Origin: Bradyrhizobium sp. CCGUVB1N3
GTDB taxonomy: Bacteria; Pseudomonadota; Alphaproteobacteria; Rhizobiales; Xanthobacteraceae
NCBI RefSeq assembly: GCF_024199925.1
Contig: NZ_JANADR010000001.1
Location: 5,707,501-5,771,500 of the forward strand
DNA: 64,000 nt
Direction of reading: 5' to 3'
The notes under the pieces are model-generated. The model saw only the letters and a list, made by a program, of their open reading frames with translations, searched no databases and had not been told where the DNA came from. How positions within the stretch are numbered: the stretch's first letter is position 1; each line of letters starts with the position of its first letter. Shown piece by piece: positions 28,459 to 37,987 of the stretch. A program made the position numbers and the translations under genes.

Positions 28459-31400
28459 ATGCCAAAGACCTCCCCGAAAACCTCCGCCAAAGCTGACACC
28501 AAGGCTGCTGCGCCCGAAGCCGCCGAAACCCAGTCCGCCTCCGCAAAGCCCGTGGCGGCGAAGGCGGCCGGCAAGGGCGACCACGTCTTCCTGGTCGACG
28601 GTTCCTCCTATATTTTCCGCGCCTATCACGCGCTGCCGCCGCTCAACCGCAAGTCCGACGGCTTGCAGGTCAATGCCGTGCTCGGTTTCTGCAACATGCT
28701 GTGGAAGCTGCTCCGTGACATGCCCGCGGACAACCGGCCGACGCATCTGGCGATCGTGTTCGACAAGTCGGAAATCACCTTCCGCAACAAGCTCTATCCC
28801 GACTACAAGGCGCACCGGCCGCCGGCACCGGATGACCTTATTCCGCAATTCGCGCTGATCCGCGAGGCCGTTCGCGCCTTCGACCTGCCCTGCCTGGAAC
28901 AGGTCGGCTTCGAGGCCGACGATCTCATCGCGACCTATGCGCGGCAGGCAAGCGACCGCGGCGCCAACACGACCATCGTGTCCTCCGACAAGGACCTGAT
29001 GCAGCTCGTCAACGACAAGATCACCATGTACGACACCATGAAGGATCGCCGCATCGGCATTCCCGAGGTGATCGAGAAGTTCGGCGTGCCGCCGGAGAAG
29101 GTGGTCGAGGTGCAGGCGCTGGCCGGCGATTCCACCGACAACGTGCCGGGCGTGCCCGGCATCGGCATCAAGACCGCGGCTCAACTGATCGTCGAATATG
29201 GCGACCTCGAGCAACTCCTATTCCGCGCCACCGAGATCAAGCAGCCGAAGCGGCGCGAAGCGTTGCTCGAGAATGCCGAGAAGGCGCGGATTTCGCGAAA
29301 GCTCGTGCTGCTCGACGACAAGGTCCAGCTGGAGGTGCCGCTGGACGATCTGGCTGTCCACGAGCCCGACGCGCGCAAGCTGGTCGCCTTCCTGAAGGCG
29401 ATGGAATTTTCAACGCTGACGCGCCGCGTCGCCGACTATTCGCAGATCGATCCCGCCAACGTCGATGCCGATGCGTCGAACAGCAGCGGGGCGAGAGGCG
29501 GCGACGGCGCGAAGGCAAAGTCGTCCGAGACTTCAGGCGATCTTTTCGCGGCCCCTGCGGCCCCCGCAAAGGGCGGTGACAAGGGCGACAAGTCGGCGAG
29601 CCTCAAGGGCGCGCCGATCTCGCTCGCGGCCGCGCGCGAGGAAGCCCTGCGCAAGCTCCCGGTTGATCGCAGCAAATACCAGACGATCAAGACGCTCGCT
29701 GAGCTGAACGGCTTCATCGCGCGCATCCATGATGCCGGCCATGTCGCCGTCGAAATCAAGGCCAACTCCATCGATCCGATGCAGGCCGATCTCTGCGGCA
29801 TCGCACTGGCGCTGGCGCCGAACGATGCCTGCTACGTGCCGCTGGCGCACAAGCAGTCCGGCGGTGGCGCCGGCCTGTTCGATGCCGGCCTCGCGCTCGA
29901 TCAGGTCAAGCATGCGGATGCGATCGAGGCGTTGCGACCGGTGCTGGAATCGGCGGGCATCCTCAAGGTCGGCTTCGACGTCAAGTTCACGTCCGTCATG
30001 CTGGCGCAGCACAGCATCACCTTGCGCAACACCGACGACGCAAAGTTGATCTCCTACGTGCTCGATGCCGGCCGCGGCTCGCAGGAGCTGGATTCGCTGT
30101 CGGAGCGCTGGTTCGGCCACGCCATGCTGAAGGAGAGCGAGCTGCTCGGCAGCGGCAAGGGCAAGATCACTTTCGACCAGGTGCCGATCGACAAGGCCGC
30201 ACCGCTGTCGGCGGAAGGCACCGACATGGCCTTGCGCGTTTGGCGCGTGCTGAAGCCGCGCCTTATCGCCGAGCACATGACCGCCGTCTACGAGACGCTG
30301 GAGCGGCCGCTGGTGTCGGTGCTCGCGCGCATGGAACGTCGCGGCATCTCGATCGACCGCCAGGTGCTGTCACGCCTGTCGGGCGACTTCGCCCAGACTG
30401 CAGCGCGGGTCGAGGCCGAGATCCAGGAGATCGCCGGCGAGCCCGTCAATGTCGGCAGCCCGAAGCAGATCGGCGACATCCTGTTCGGCAAGATGGGACT
30501 TCCTGGCGGCAGCAAGACCAAGACCGGTGCATGGTCGACGACGGCGCAGGTGCTGGATGATCTCGCCGAGCAGGGCCACGACTTCCCGAAGAAGATTCTG
30601 GAATGGCGGCAGGTCTCGAAGCTGAAATCGACCTATACCGACGCACTGCCGACTTACGTCAATCCGCAGACCCATCGCGTGCACACGACCTACGCGCTGG
30701 CCGCAACCACCACGGGCCGGCTGTCATCGAACGAGCCTAACCTGCAGAACATTCCGGTGCGCACCGAGGACGGGCGAAAGATCCGCCGCGCCTTCATCGC
30801 CACGCCCGGGCACAAGCTGGTTTCGGCCGACTATTCGCAGATCGAGCTGCGGCTGCTCGCCGAGATCGCCGACATTCCCGTGCTGAAACAGGCGTTCAGA
30901 GACGGGCTCGACATTCACGCGATGACCGCGTCGGAAATGTTCGGCGTGCCGATCAAGGGCATGCCGAGCGAGATCCGGCGCCGCGCCAAGGCGATCAATT
31001 TCGGCATCATCTACGGCATCTCGGCGTTCGGCCTTGCCAACCAGCTCGGCATCGCGCGCGAGGAGGCCTCCGCCTACATCAAGAAGTATTTTGAGCGCTT
31101 CCCCGGCATCCGCGCCTATATGGACGAGACGCGCGATTTCTGCCGGAGCCACGGCTATGTCACCACGCTGTTCGGCCGCAAGTGCCACTACCCCGACATC
31201 AAGGCGTCCAACGCCTCGGTGCGCGCCTTCAACGAGCGCGCCGCGATCAACGCGCGCCTCCAGGGCACCGCCGCCGACATCATCCGCCGCGCCATGACGC
31301 GGGTGGAGGACGCGCTGGCGGCAAAGAAGCTCTCGGCGCAGATGCTGCTCCAGGTGCATGACGAATTGATCTTCGAGGTACCCGACGCGGAGGTCGAGGC

Positions 31401-31515
31401 GACATTGCCGGTCGTGCAGCACGTGATGCAGGACGCGCCGTTCCCGGCCGTAGAGCTCTCGGTGCCGCTGCATGTCGATGCCCGCGCGGCGACCAATTGG
31501 GACGAGGCGCACTGA
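28459..31515 (+). CDS. polA: DNA polymerase I
   Basis: A 1018-residue repair and Okazaki-fragment-processing polymerase. The first about 45 residues are a low-complexity Lys/Ala-rich tail; the 5'-3' exonuclease domain starts VFLVDGSSYIFRAYHAL. Polymerase motifs A (DYSQIELRLLAEI), B (RRRAKAINFGIIYGIS) and C (LQVHDELIFEV) are intact. The 3'-5' exonuclease domain (about residues 415-620) looks catalytically dead: the DxE of the first Exo motif reads E432-I-K434, the Exo II Asp region reads KFTSVML, and the Exo III YxxxD region reads LSAEG. I chose the ATG at 28459; the frame is open for 1.4 kb upstream but that is not coding. Confidence 0.95.
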   Translation: MPKTSPKTSAKADTKAAAPEAAETQSASAKPVAAKAAGKGDHVFLVDGSSYIFRAYHALPPLNRKSDGLQVNAVLGFCNMLWKLLRDMPADNRPTHLAIVFDKSEITFRNKLYPDYKAHRPPAPDDLIPQFALIREAVRAFDLPCLEQVGFEADDLIATYARQASDRGANTTIVSSDKDLMQLVNDKITMYDTMKDRRIGIPEVIEKFGVPPEKVVEVQALAGDSTDNVPGVPGIGIKTAAQLIVEYGDLEQLLFRATEIKQPKRREALLENAEKARISRKLVLLDDKVQLEVPLDDLAVHEPDARKLVAFLKAMEFSTLTRRVADYSQIDPANVDADASNSSGARGGDGAKAKSSETSGDLFAAPAAPAKGGDKGDKSASLKGAPISLAAAREEALRKLPVDRSKYQTIKTLAELNGFIARIHDAGHVAVEIKANSIDPMQADLCGIALALAPNDACYVPLAHKQSGGGAGLFDAGLALDQVKHADAIEALRPVLESAGILKVGFDVKFTSVMLAQHSITLRNTDDAKLISYVLDAGRGSQELDSLSERWFGHAMLKESELLGSGKGKITFDQVPIDKAAPLSAEGTDMALRVWRVLKPRLIAEHMTAVYETLERPLVSVLARMERRGISIDRQVLSRLSGDFAQTAARVEAEIQEIAGEPVNVGSPKQIGDILFGKMGLPGGSKTKTGAWSTTAQVLDDLAEQGHDFPKKILEWRQVSKLKSTYTDALPTYVNPQTHRVHTTYALAATTTGRLSSNEPNLQNIPVRTEDGRKIRRAFIATPGHKLVSADYSQIELRLLAEIADIPVLKQAFRDGLDIHAMTASEMFGVPIKGMPSEIRRRAKAINFGIIYGISAFGLANQLGIAREEASAYIKKYFERFPGIRAYMDETRDFCRSHGYVTTLFGRKCHYPDIKASNASVRAFNERAAINARLQGTAADIIRRAMTRVEDALAAKKLSAQMLLQVHDELIFEVPDAEVEATLPVVQHVMQDAPFPAVELSVPLHVDARAATNWDEAH

Positions 31516-31528
31516 CGGCGGACACCCG

Positions 31529-32071
31529 ATGAAAATCGCAACGATCTCCGGCAGCTTGCGCGCCGGTTCGAGCAATACGGCTGCGTTGCGCGCAGCGGCT
31601 CGGCTCGCGCCCGCTGGCGTCGAGGTCATCCCTTTCGAAGGAATTGCGGAGCTGCCCTTCTTCAATCCGGACCTCGATGGCGATGACGTGCCTGCCCCCG
31701 TCGGGGCCATGCGCAACCTCATCGGACGCGTGGATGGCCTCCTGATCTCCAGCCCCGAATATGCCCGCGGTGTCGCCGGCGTCCTGAAGAATGCGCTCGA
31801 CTGGCTGGTCGGAAGCCATGAATTTCCCGGCAAGCCGGTCGCATTGATCAACACGTCGCCTCGCGCCACGCACGCGCTGGCCGCCCTCACTCTCACCCTG
31901 GAGACGATGTCGGCCCGGATCGCCAAGGAGGCCTGCCTGACGCTGCCGCTGCTCGGCGGCGCCTTCGACGAGCACGGCATCGTCGCAGATCCTGCGGTCG
32001 CCGGGCCGCTGCGTTCGGCGATGGAGCGCTTTGCGGAGTTCATCCGGAGCGTTGAGGCCGACGCGTCCTAG
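31529..32071 (+). CDS. NADPH-dependent FMN reductase-family flavoprotein
   Basis: A 180-residue flavodoxin-like reductase (ChrR/FMN_red type) that can reduce quinones, azo dyes or chromate, with the physiological substrate unknown. The FMN phosphate loop GSLRAGSSNTAAL (residues about 7-19) and the ISSPEYARGVAGVLKNALDWL motif (about 74-94) are diagnostic. The ATG at 31529 begins MKIATISGSLR; an upstream in-frame ATG lies inside polA and is rejected. It lies 13 bases after the polA stop, so co-transcription is possible. Confidence 0.9.
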   Translation: MKIATISGSLRAGSSNTAALRAAARLAPAGVEVIPFEGIAELPFFNPDLDGDDVPAPVGAMRNLIGRVDGLLISSPEYARGVAGVLKNALDWLVGSHEFPGKPVALINTSPRATHALAALTLTLETMSARIAKEACLTLPLLGGAFDEHGIVADPAVAGPLRSAMERFAEFIRSVEADAS

Positions 32072-32170
32072 CAACGATCACGCGAGGAAGGAATTGTCCT
32101 CCGTGCAATTGCGCCATGGCGGCGCGAGCCCTCGCACATTAGAACCAGTGCACCCCGCACGAGTTCATCG

Positions 32171-32806
32171 ATGCCCCACACACCCGCCCTGCTCGGCTTT
32201 GCCCTCGTCTGCCTTGGCCTCGTGCTGACGCCTGGGCCGAACATGATCTACCTGATCTCGCGCTCGATCACGCAGGGGCCGGCGGCCGGCATCGTCTCGC
32301 TCGGCGGCGTGGCGCTGGGCTTCGTATTCTACATGCTGTGCGCGGCGTTCGGCATCACCGCGCTGCTGCTCGCCATTCCCTTCGCCTATGACGCGCTGCG
32401 CCTCGCTGGCGCCTTCTATCTGTTCTGGCTCGCCTGGCAGGCGGTGAAGCCGGGCGGCCGCTCGCCGTTCCAGGTGAGGGAGCTTGCGATCGACAGCCCG
32501 CGAAAACTGTTCGCGATGGGCTTCGTGACCAACCTGCTCAATCCCAAGATTGCGATGCTGTATTTGGCGCTGCTGCCGCAGTTCATCGACCCCGCCGCCG
32601 GCAGCGTGCTGACACAGTCGCTGGTGCTGGGTGCGATCCAGATCGCGATCAGCGTCAGCGTCAACGCGATGATCGCACTCGCCGCCGGCTCGATCGCGCT
32701 GTTCCTGGCGACGCGGCCGAGCTGGATGCTGGTGCAGCGCTGGCTGATGGGCACGGTGCTCGCCGGGCTTGCCGTGCGGATGGCCGTGGAAGCGAAGCGG
32801 GTCTAG
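32171..32806 (+). CDS. LysE-family amino-acid/metabolite exporter
   Basis: A 211-residue six-helix inner-membrane translocator of the LysE/RhtB superfamily. The N-terminal stretch with LTPGPNMIYLISRSITQGPAAGIVSLGGVALG (about residues 19-50) is the family signature, and NLLNPKIAMLYLALLPQFID (about 124-143) is the second hallmark. Members export basic or neutral amino acids and their homoserine derivatives. No dedicated LysR-type regulator is adjacent, so the substrate is not inferable. The start at 32171 is consistent with the hydrophobic N terminus. Confidence 0.92.
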   Translation: MPHTPALLGFALVCLGLVLTPGPNMIYLISRSITQGPAAGIVSLGGVALGFVFYMLCAAFGITALLLAIPFAYDALRLAGAFYLFWLAWQAVKPGGRSPFQVRELAIDSPRKLFAMGFVTNLLNPKIAMLYLALLPQFIDPAAGSVLTQSLVLGAIQIAISVSVNAMIALAAGSIALFLATRPSWMLVQRWLMGTVLAGLAVRMAVEAKRV

Positions 32807-32824
32807 CAAGCCACAAGATCCAGG

Positions 32825-32944
32825 CTCGTGTCCCGGACGCGCTGCAGCGCTCTTGCGCTGCTGCGCAGAGCCGGGACCTATTCCCGCATGGGCCCCGGCT
32901 CTGCAGTGCACCGCTTGCGCGCTGCACTGCGTCCGGGGCACGAG
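32825..32944. repeat. Intergenic inverted-arm repeat (family G, copy 1)
   Basis: The arms CTCGTGTCCCGGACGC and GCGTCCGGGGCACGAG face each other. The interior has further dyads rich in GCTGCGCAG/CTGCACTGC and AGCCGGGACC/GGCCCCGGCT. It is related to 35319-35443. It lies between the convergent LysE and GST genes. Confidence 0.75.
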
Positions 32945-32958
32945 AGCCGACCGGTCGA

Positions 32959-33585
32959 CTAATCCAGTTTCGCCTCTATCCCCCGCTTCACCGCGGGGCG
33001 CGCCATCAGGGCCTCATACCAGCGCTTCACGTTCGGGAAGTCTGCGAGCTCCACCTTGTGGCGCGGGTGGCGCCAGGCCCAGCCCAGGATGGCGAAATCG
33101 GCGACCGAGAGATCGCCGGCGACGAAGTCGCGGCCCTCGAGCCGGCGGTCCAGCACACCGTAGAGCCGGCGGGTCTCGGCCATGAAGCGCTTCAACCCGT
33201 AGGCGCGGTCCTGCTCGTTCTCCAGCGCGATGAAATGATGCACCTGGCCGGGGAACGGCCCGAAGCCGCCCATTTGCCACATTAACCATTCGTAGACGGG
33301 GATGCGGCTGGCCAGCGACTTCGGCAGGAATTTGCCGGTCTTCTCGCCGAGATAGAGCAGGATCGCACCGGATTCGAACACGCTGACAGGCTTGCCGTCC
33401 GGCCCCTGGGGGTCGACGATCGCGGGGATCTTGTTGTTCGGGCTGAGCTTGAGGAACTCGGGCGCCATCTGCTCGCCCTTTGTGATGTTCACCGGGAAGA
33501 CCTTGTAAGGGAGCCCCATTTCCTCCAGCGCGACCGAGATTTTTCGGCCGTTCGGCGTATTCCAAGTGTGGAGCTCGATGGTCAT
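32959..33585 (-). CDS. Glutathione S-transferase (YfcG/Ure2p-like)
   Basis: A 208-residue cytosolic GST. The thioredoxin-fold N domain starts MTIELHTWNTPNGRKISVALEEMGLPY (the TPNGRK/N-containing loop is typical of the nu-class YfcG/Ure2p branch, which has disulphide reductase activity), followed by the NNKIPAIVD cis-Pro loop, the glutathione-binding VFESGAIL loop with Glu-Ser, and an all-helical C domain ending with LSVADFAILGW (N-capping box). I chose the ATG at 33585; a longer upstream frame contains repeat-like residues. It is divergent from pyrE. Confidence 0.93.
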   Translation of the reverse strand: MTIELHTWNTPNGRKISVALEEMGLPYKVFPVNITKGEQMAPEFLKLSPNNKIPAIVDPQGPDGKPVSVFESGAILLYLGEKTGKFLPKSLASRIPVYEWLMWQMGGFGPFPGQVHHFIALENEQDRAYGLKRFMAETRRLYGVLDRRLEGRDFVAGDLSVADFAILGWAWRHPRHKVELADFPNVKRWYEALMARPAVKRGIEAKLD

Positions 33586-33788
33586 TGGCCGGTTTCCTTC
33601 CCGTTTTGTCCGGCATCCCACTACCCCAGGACGTTGCGGCCCGACAACTAGCGGTCCGGCATGGTGGCTGTCCGGCCGGCGCGGACGAAGCCTTGTTGAC
33701 GGTGGTTTTGCGGGCCAAACCCCCTCTGGCATGTCGGCTCTGTGGCGGATAAATTCCGCCTCCTCCAAAAGAGCCCCAGAGGACCGTC

Positions 33789-34352
33789 GTGTCGAAATCA
33801 GCCTCCCGCGCCCGCTTGTTCGAAATCATCCGCCGGCGCTCCTTCGGCCGCGGCGAGGTGACGCTCGCGTCGGGCCGCAAGAGCGATTTCTATTTCAACT
33901 TGAAGCCGACCATGCTTGACCCCGAAGGGGCGACGCTGCTCGCCGAGCTCACCTATGAGGCGCTGAAGGACGACCAGCTCGATTTCATCGGCGGGCTGGA
34001 GATGGGCGCGGTGCCTCTTGCCGGCGCACTTGCGCAGATCTCCTGGATCAAGGGCCATCCGATCGCGGCCTTCTTCGTGCGCAAGAAGCCGAAGGAGCAC
34101 GGCGCAAAGCTTGCGATCGAAGGCCTTGCCAAGGGCGAGACGCTGGAAGGCAAGCGTGTCGTCATCGTCGAGGACGTCACCACCACCGGCGGCTCGGCGC
34201 TGAAGGCCGTGGAATCGGTGCGCGAGGCCGGCGCCAATGTGGTGCTGGTGCTGACCATGGTCGACCGCGAGGAAGGCGCCGACGACACCTTCGGTCAGGC
34301 CGGCCTGCCGTTCCGCTCGCTCTACAAGGCATCGGAATTCTTGAAGGGGTAG
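33789..34352 (+). CDS. pyrE: Orotate phosphoribosyltransferase
   Basis: PyrE joins orotate and PRPP to make orotidine 5'-phosphate in pyrimidine synthesis. The 187-residue protein shows the type-I PRTase PRPP loop [16 protein letters not shown] (about residues 118-133), the flexible-loop KKPKEHGAK with catalytic Lys, and [14 protein letters not shown] near the N terminus. The start is a GTG ([10 protein letters not shown]). The 200-base leader (33586-33788) has an inverted GGCGGAT/ATTCCGCC motif just upstream, possibly a control hairpin. Confidence 0.95.
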   Translation: MSKSASRARLFEIIRRRSFGRGEVTLASGRKSDFYFNLKPTMLDPEGATLLAELTYEALKDDQLDFIGGLEMGAVPLAGALAQISWIKGHPIAAFFVRKKPKEHGAKLAIEGLAKGETLEGKRVVIVEDVTTTGGSALKAVESVREAGANVVLVLTMVDREEGADDTFGQAGLPFRSLYKASEFLKG

Positions 34353-34363
34353 AGTCTCCTCTC

Positions 34364-34393
34364 CTTCTCCTCGCAAGCGGGGCGAGGAGAAAG
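34364..34393 (+). terminator. Hairpin downstream of pyrE
   Basis: CTTCTCCTCGC and GCGAGGAGAAAG form a strong stem 12 bases after the pyrE stop. There is no T-run, so it may act as an RNA 3'-end stabiliser or be a half of a dispersed hairpin repeat (it resembles the family D arms) rather than a true rho-independent terminator. Confidence 0.45.
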
Positions 34394-34492
34394 CTTCTCC
34401 GGATACCGCTCATTTACCATCGCGTCTTATTGTGACCTTGAAGCTGAGACATGTTGGTCTCGGCTGGGTGCGTTGCGTCGGTGGAGTAAGCT

Positions 34493-35305
34493 TTGCGTAC
34501 ACAGTCTGTGCTAGCGCGCCTGCGGCGCCGCGCGATGTTTTTGGCCGCCATTTTGGCTCTGCCTGTCCTGACGGCTCCGGCGCCGGCATCCGCCGAAGGC
34601 CTGTTCGACTTCTTCTTCGGCCGATTGCAGCAGCCGCGGCCGCAGCGTGAGGTTTCGCCGGCGAATTCCTATGTCGATCCGTTCTCGGCACAGCAGAACG
34701 GTCCCGTGCAATCCGAAGCGTCGCCGACCCGCTCCGCCAGCGGCTCCGGCCCGGCGTTCTGCGTGCGCACCTGCGACGGCAAATATTTTCCGCTGATGCG
34801 CGGCGTGGCCTCGCCGGCGCAGATGTGTCAGGCGTTCTGTCCTGCCACCACGACAAAAATCTATTTCGGCTCCAGCATCGACGGCGCCACTTCGCAGACC
34901 GGCGAGCGCTATGCCGACAGCGAGAACGCCTTTGCCTTCCGCAAGGCACTGCGCGCGGACTGCACCTGCAACGGCCGCGAGCCGGTCGGACTTGCGCCGG
35001 TGGACCTTGCACTCGATACGTCGCTGAAGGCCGGCGACGTGATCGCGACGAGTGACGGTCTGGTCGCCTATACCGGCATCCGCCTCGGCAGCGAGCAGGC
35101 CGCCGACTTCACGCCGGTCGCCTCCTATCCCGGCCTCACCGCACAGGTCCGCTCCCGCCTCGGCGAGATGAAGGTTGCGCCGGTGCGCGCCGAGACGGTG
35201 GCGGCGGACGCGCCACCGCCGGAGATCGTGCGTGAGACGGTGCCAGATGTCACGGTGCCGAAGACGCCGGCGCAGAAATCGGGCAGGCGCGCGGGATTGG
35301 ATTAA
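34493..35305 (+). CDS. DUF2865 domain exported protein
   Basis: A 270-residue protein with an N-terminal signal region (residues about 9-32, ending APASAEG) and a conserved Cys-rich core: FCVRTCDGKYFPL, MCQAFCPA and CTCNGREP (about residues 86-162). This is the DUF2865 pattern found widely in Bradyrhizobium and other Rhizobiales, with no known function. Six cysteines in a periplasmic protein suggest disulphides. The C-terminal third is Pro/Lys-rich and probably disordered. The start is a TTG at 34493 (MRTQSVLARLRRR), which gives the basic n-region of the signal. Confidence 0.82.
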   Translation: MRTQSVLARLRRRAMFLAAILALPVLTAPAPASAEGLFDFFFGRLQQPRPQREVSPANSYVDPFSAQQNGPVQSEASPTRSASGSGPAFCVRTCDGKYFPLMRGVASPAQMCQAFCPATTTKIYFGSSIDGATSQTGERYADSENAFAFRKALRADCTCNGREPVGLAPVDLALDTSLKAGDVIATSDGLVAYTGIRLGSEQAADFTPVASYPGLTAQVRSRLGEMKVAPVRAETVAADAPPPEIVRETVPDVTVPKTPAQKSGRRAGLD

Positions 35306-35318
35306 TCGTCGCGAAACT

Positions 35319-35443
35319 CTCGTGTCCCGGACGCGGCGCGGCGTGAAATGACGCGACGCTGATCCAGGACCCAGAGTGCCGCGCTGATGGGCCCCGGTTC
35401 AGCAGCGCATCACTGACGTGCTGCGCTGCGCCCGGGGCACGAG
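35319..35443. repeat. Intergenic inverted-arm repeat (family G, copy 2)
   Basis: CTCGTGTCCCGGACGCGGCG and CGCCCGGGGCACGAG are the outer arms, with an inverted GGCGTGAAATGACGCGACGC-like and GCAGCGCATCACTGACGTGCTGC interior. It has the same outer arms as 32825-32944. It lies between convergent genes. Confidence 0.75.
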
Positions 35444-35444
35444 G

Positions 35445-35876
35445 CTATCTTCCGATGATCACCCCGATCACGTTCGGTGCAGCCAGATACTTCTCCTCGA
35501 TCGCCGCGCGCGCCGCGGCGCGGTTGTCCGGCGTGAGCAATCCGCGCTTCTCGGCGAGGATCATCCAGCAGAAGCCCCACCAGTCCGTAAGCATGCCCGC
35601 ATCGTCGACGAGATCATAACCCTGCTCGGCTGCGAATATGCGGGCCTGCGCCTCGTCGAGGGTGTCGAGGAACAGGTGATCCTCGGCCGAGAACAGGTCA
35701 TCGCTGACATCGTCGATGGTGTAGCCCCAGATCGACTGGCACACCGCGTTGAACTCGCGGTCGATCTGATCGTCATCGACCGCGTAACGCCGCGCCGCCT
35801 GATGCAGCCGCGACAACGAGCGCGCGAAGTCGCCAATTCGGGTGAGGGCGAATTGATCGAAGGCAATGGTGGACAT
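35445..35876 (-). CDS. Hypothetical protein, tryptophan-rich C terminus
   Basis: A 143-residue soluble acidic protein with no signal peptide. The N half is helical (MSTIAFDQFALTRIGDFARSLSRLHQAARRYAV), the middle is strongly acidic (DDVSDDLFSAEDHLFLDTLDEAQ), and a conserved-looking TDWWGFCWMILAEKRGLL segment sits near residues 108-125. I recognise no family. I chose the ATG at 35876; an upstream ATG at 35921 would add 15 residues. It lies beside the IS110 insertion but is not disrupted. Confidence 0.75.
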   Translation of the reverse strand: MSTIAFDQFALTRIGDFARSLSRLHQAARRYAVDDDQIDREFNAVCQSIWGYTIDDVSDDLFSAEDHLFLDTLDEAQARIFAAEQGYDLVDDAGMLTDWWGFCWMILAEKRGLLTPDNRAAARAAIEEKYLAAPNVIGVIIGR

Positions 35877-35989
35877 GTAGTCCTCGCGAAATCGGACAGA
35901 CGCTAGATATTGTGTCGGCAACGCGCCGAATCATAATGATATATCAAAGACTTGCTAAAGTGTTCTTAATTTGTTCCAGTGACTCCACA

Positions 35990-36011
35990 ATGTCGTCCCG
36001 GCGAAGGCCGG
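35990..36011. repeat. Left arm of family A repeat, cut by IS110
   Basis: TGTCGTCCCGGCGAAGGCCGG matches the outer arm of the module at 41561 (CGTCGTCCCGGCGAAGGCCGGGACCCATA), but stops at CCGG, where the IS110 element begins. The rest of the arm, GGGACCCATAA, is found on the far side at 37118-37128. Confidence 0.85.
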
Positions 36012-36017
36012 CAACTG

Positions 36018-37117
<1,100 letters not shown>

Positions 37118-37130
37118 GGGACCCATAAGC
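37118..37130. repeat. Second half of the interrupted family A arm
   Basis: GGGACCCATAAGC continues the arm begun at 35990-36011; together they restore GTCGTCCCGGCGAAGGCCGGGACCCATAA as seen at 41561. Confidence 0.8.
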
Positions 37131-37167
37131 ACTGCTCCTAGACGGTTCCGGAAATGGGCGCCCAGCA

Positions 37168-37593
37168 ATGAATGCACCAGCCGCGTACTACGTCTACATC
37201 CTCGCGAGCCGACGGTACGGCACGTTGTACATCGGCATCTGCAACGACCTCAGCAATCGCCTCTCGTTGCATCGCTCGGGGCGCGGTTCGAAATTCGTCA
37301 AGAAATATGGTGTGACGCGACTTGTCTACGTGGCGACCTACGCCTCACCATCTGAAGCGATCGCACGAGAGAAGGCGCTGAAAGAGTGGCGCCGCGACTG
37401 GAAGATTCGCTTGATCGAGCAGACAATCCGGATTGGCGCGACCTGTCTCATCTTCTCTGACAGCGGCGGCTATGGGTCCCGGCCTTCGCCGGGACGACAC
37501 CGGGTTCGTGGCGCGCCCCCCCTCAATTCGCCGCCGACAGCATCCTCTCGCCGCAATAGTTCGCGTAGAACTTGCCGCCGCACTGGCGCTTGA
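37168..37593 (+). CDS. GIY-YIG nuclease-superfamily protein with a frameshifted C terminus
   Basis: A small single-domain GIY-YIG endonuclease-like protein (UvrC-type fold). The motif runs YYVYILASRRYGTLYIGICNDLSNRL (residues 7-32) with the conserved Arg, and the catalytic Glu lies in SEAIAREKALKEWRRDWKIRLIEQ. After IEQT (about 37422) the frame changes: another frame reads N-P-D-W-R-D-L-S-H-L-L and stops at 37460, the normal family ending. The present 141-residue product instead runs through the repeat arm at 37471. So either a one-base deletion has altered the tail or the sequence has an error; the catalytic domain remains whole. The gene is enclosed by inverted family A arms. Confidence 0.85.
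   Translation: MNAPAAYYVYILASRRYGTLYIGICNDLSNRLSLHRSGRGSKFVKKYGVTRLVYVATYASPSEAIAREKALKEWRRDWKIRLIEQTIRIGATCLIFSDSGGYGSRPSPGRHRVRGAPPLNSPPTASSRRNSSRRTCRRTGA
37471..37499. repeat. Right arm of family A repeat
   Basis: TATGGGTCCCGGCCTTCGCCGGGACGAC is the inverse of the arm split by the IS110 element. It begins 10 bases after the ancestral stop of the GIY-YIG gene, so the two arms bracket that gene. Confidence 0.85.
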
Positions 37594-37756
37594 TGGCGGC
37601 GCAGCGTGCGGCGGGGGTGGCGTTTTGCGGGAGGGAGAATGCGCAACTCAGGCCGTCGGCGCTGCGGCCGATCTTGCCGGCGGCAAAGGCGGCGCTGGAA
37701 GCAGTGATGCAGATCACGAGCAAGGCGGCCGTGGCGATTTCGATCAGCAGTCTCAT
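37523..37756 (-). CDS. Small exported Cys-rich protein
   Basis: A 77-residue protein with a good signal peptide (MRLLIEIATAALLVICITASSAAFA, cleavage near residue 25) and a 50-residue mature part with four cysteines (SCAF, ARCAA, RQCGG, NYCGE) that could form two disulphides. This size and pattern is frequent among secreted Bradyrhizobium small proteins without known function. It is leftward, close to but not in the GIY-YIG unit. It is judged real on the strength of the signal peptide and Cys spacing. Confidence 0.6.
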   Translation of the reverse strand: MRLLIEIATAALLVICITASSAAFAAGKIGRSADGLSCAFSLPQNATPAARCAAIKRQCGGKFYANYCGERMLSAAN

Positions 37757-37987
37757 CGACCTCTCTCCACACCAGGGGCGGAATCTGCCGCCAATCTAGC
37801 ACGAAATCCGCGCCTCTCCGTGCGCGACCGGGTTCCCAAAGCGGCCCATTCCTTGCATAAATTTACGCCAGCGCAGTGCACAGTCGCGCCGGCGATGGTT
37901 CCGCTCCCGCGACGAGCCGCGTAAGGTTTGCCGCCTAAGATGGCGCGCAAGCTTTGTTCAGTGTCCCGAGACCAGGAAGTGACCGTT

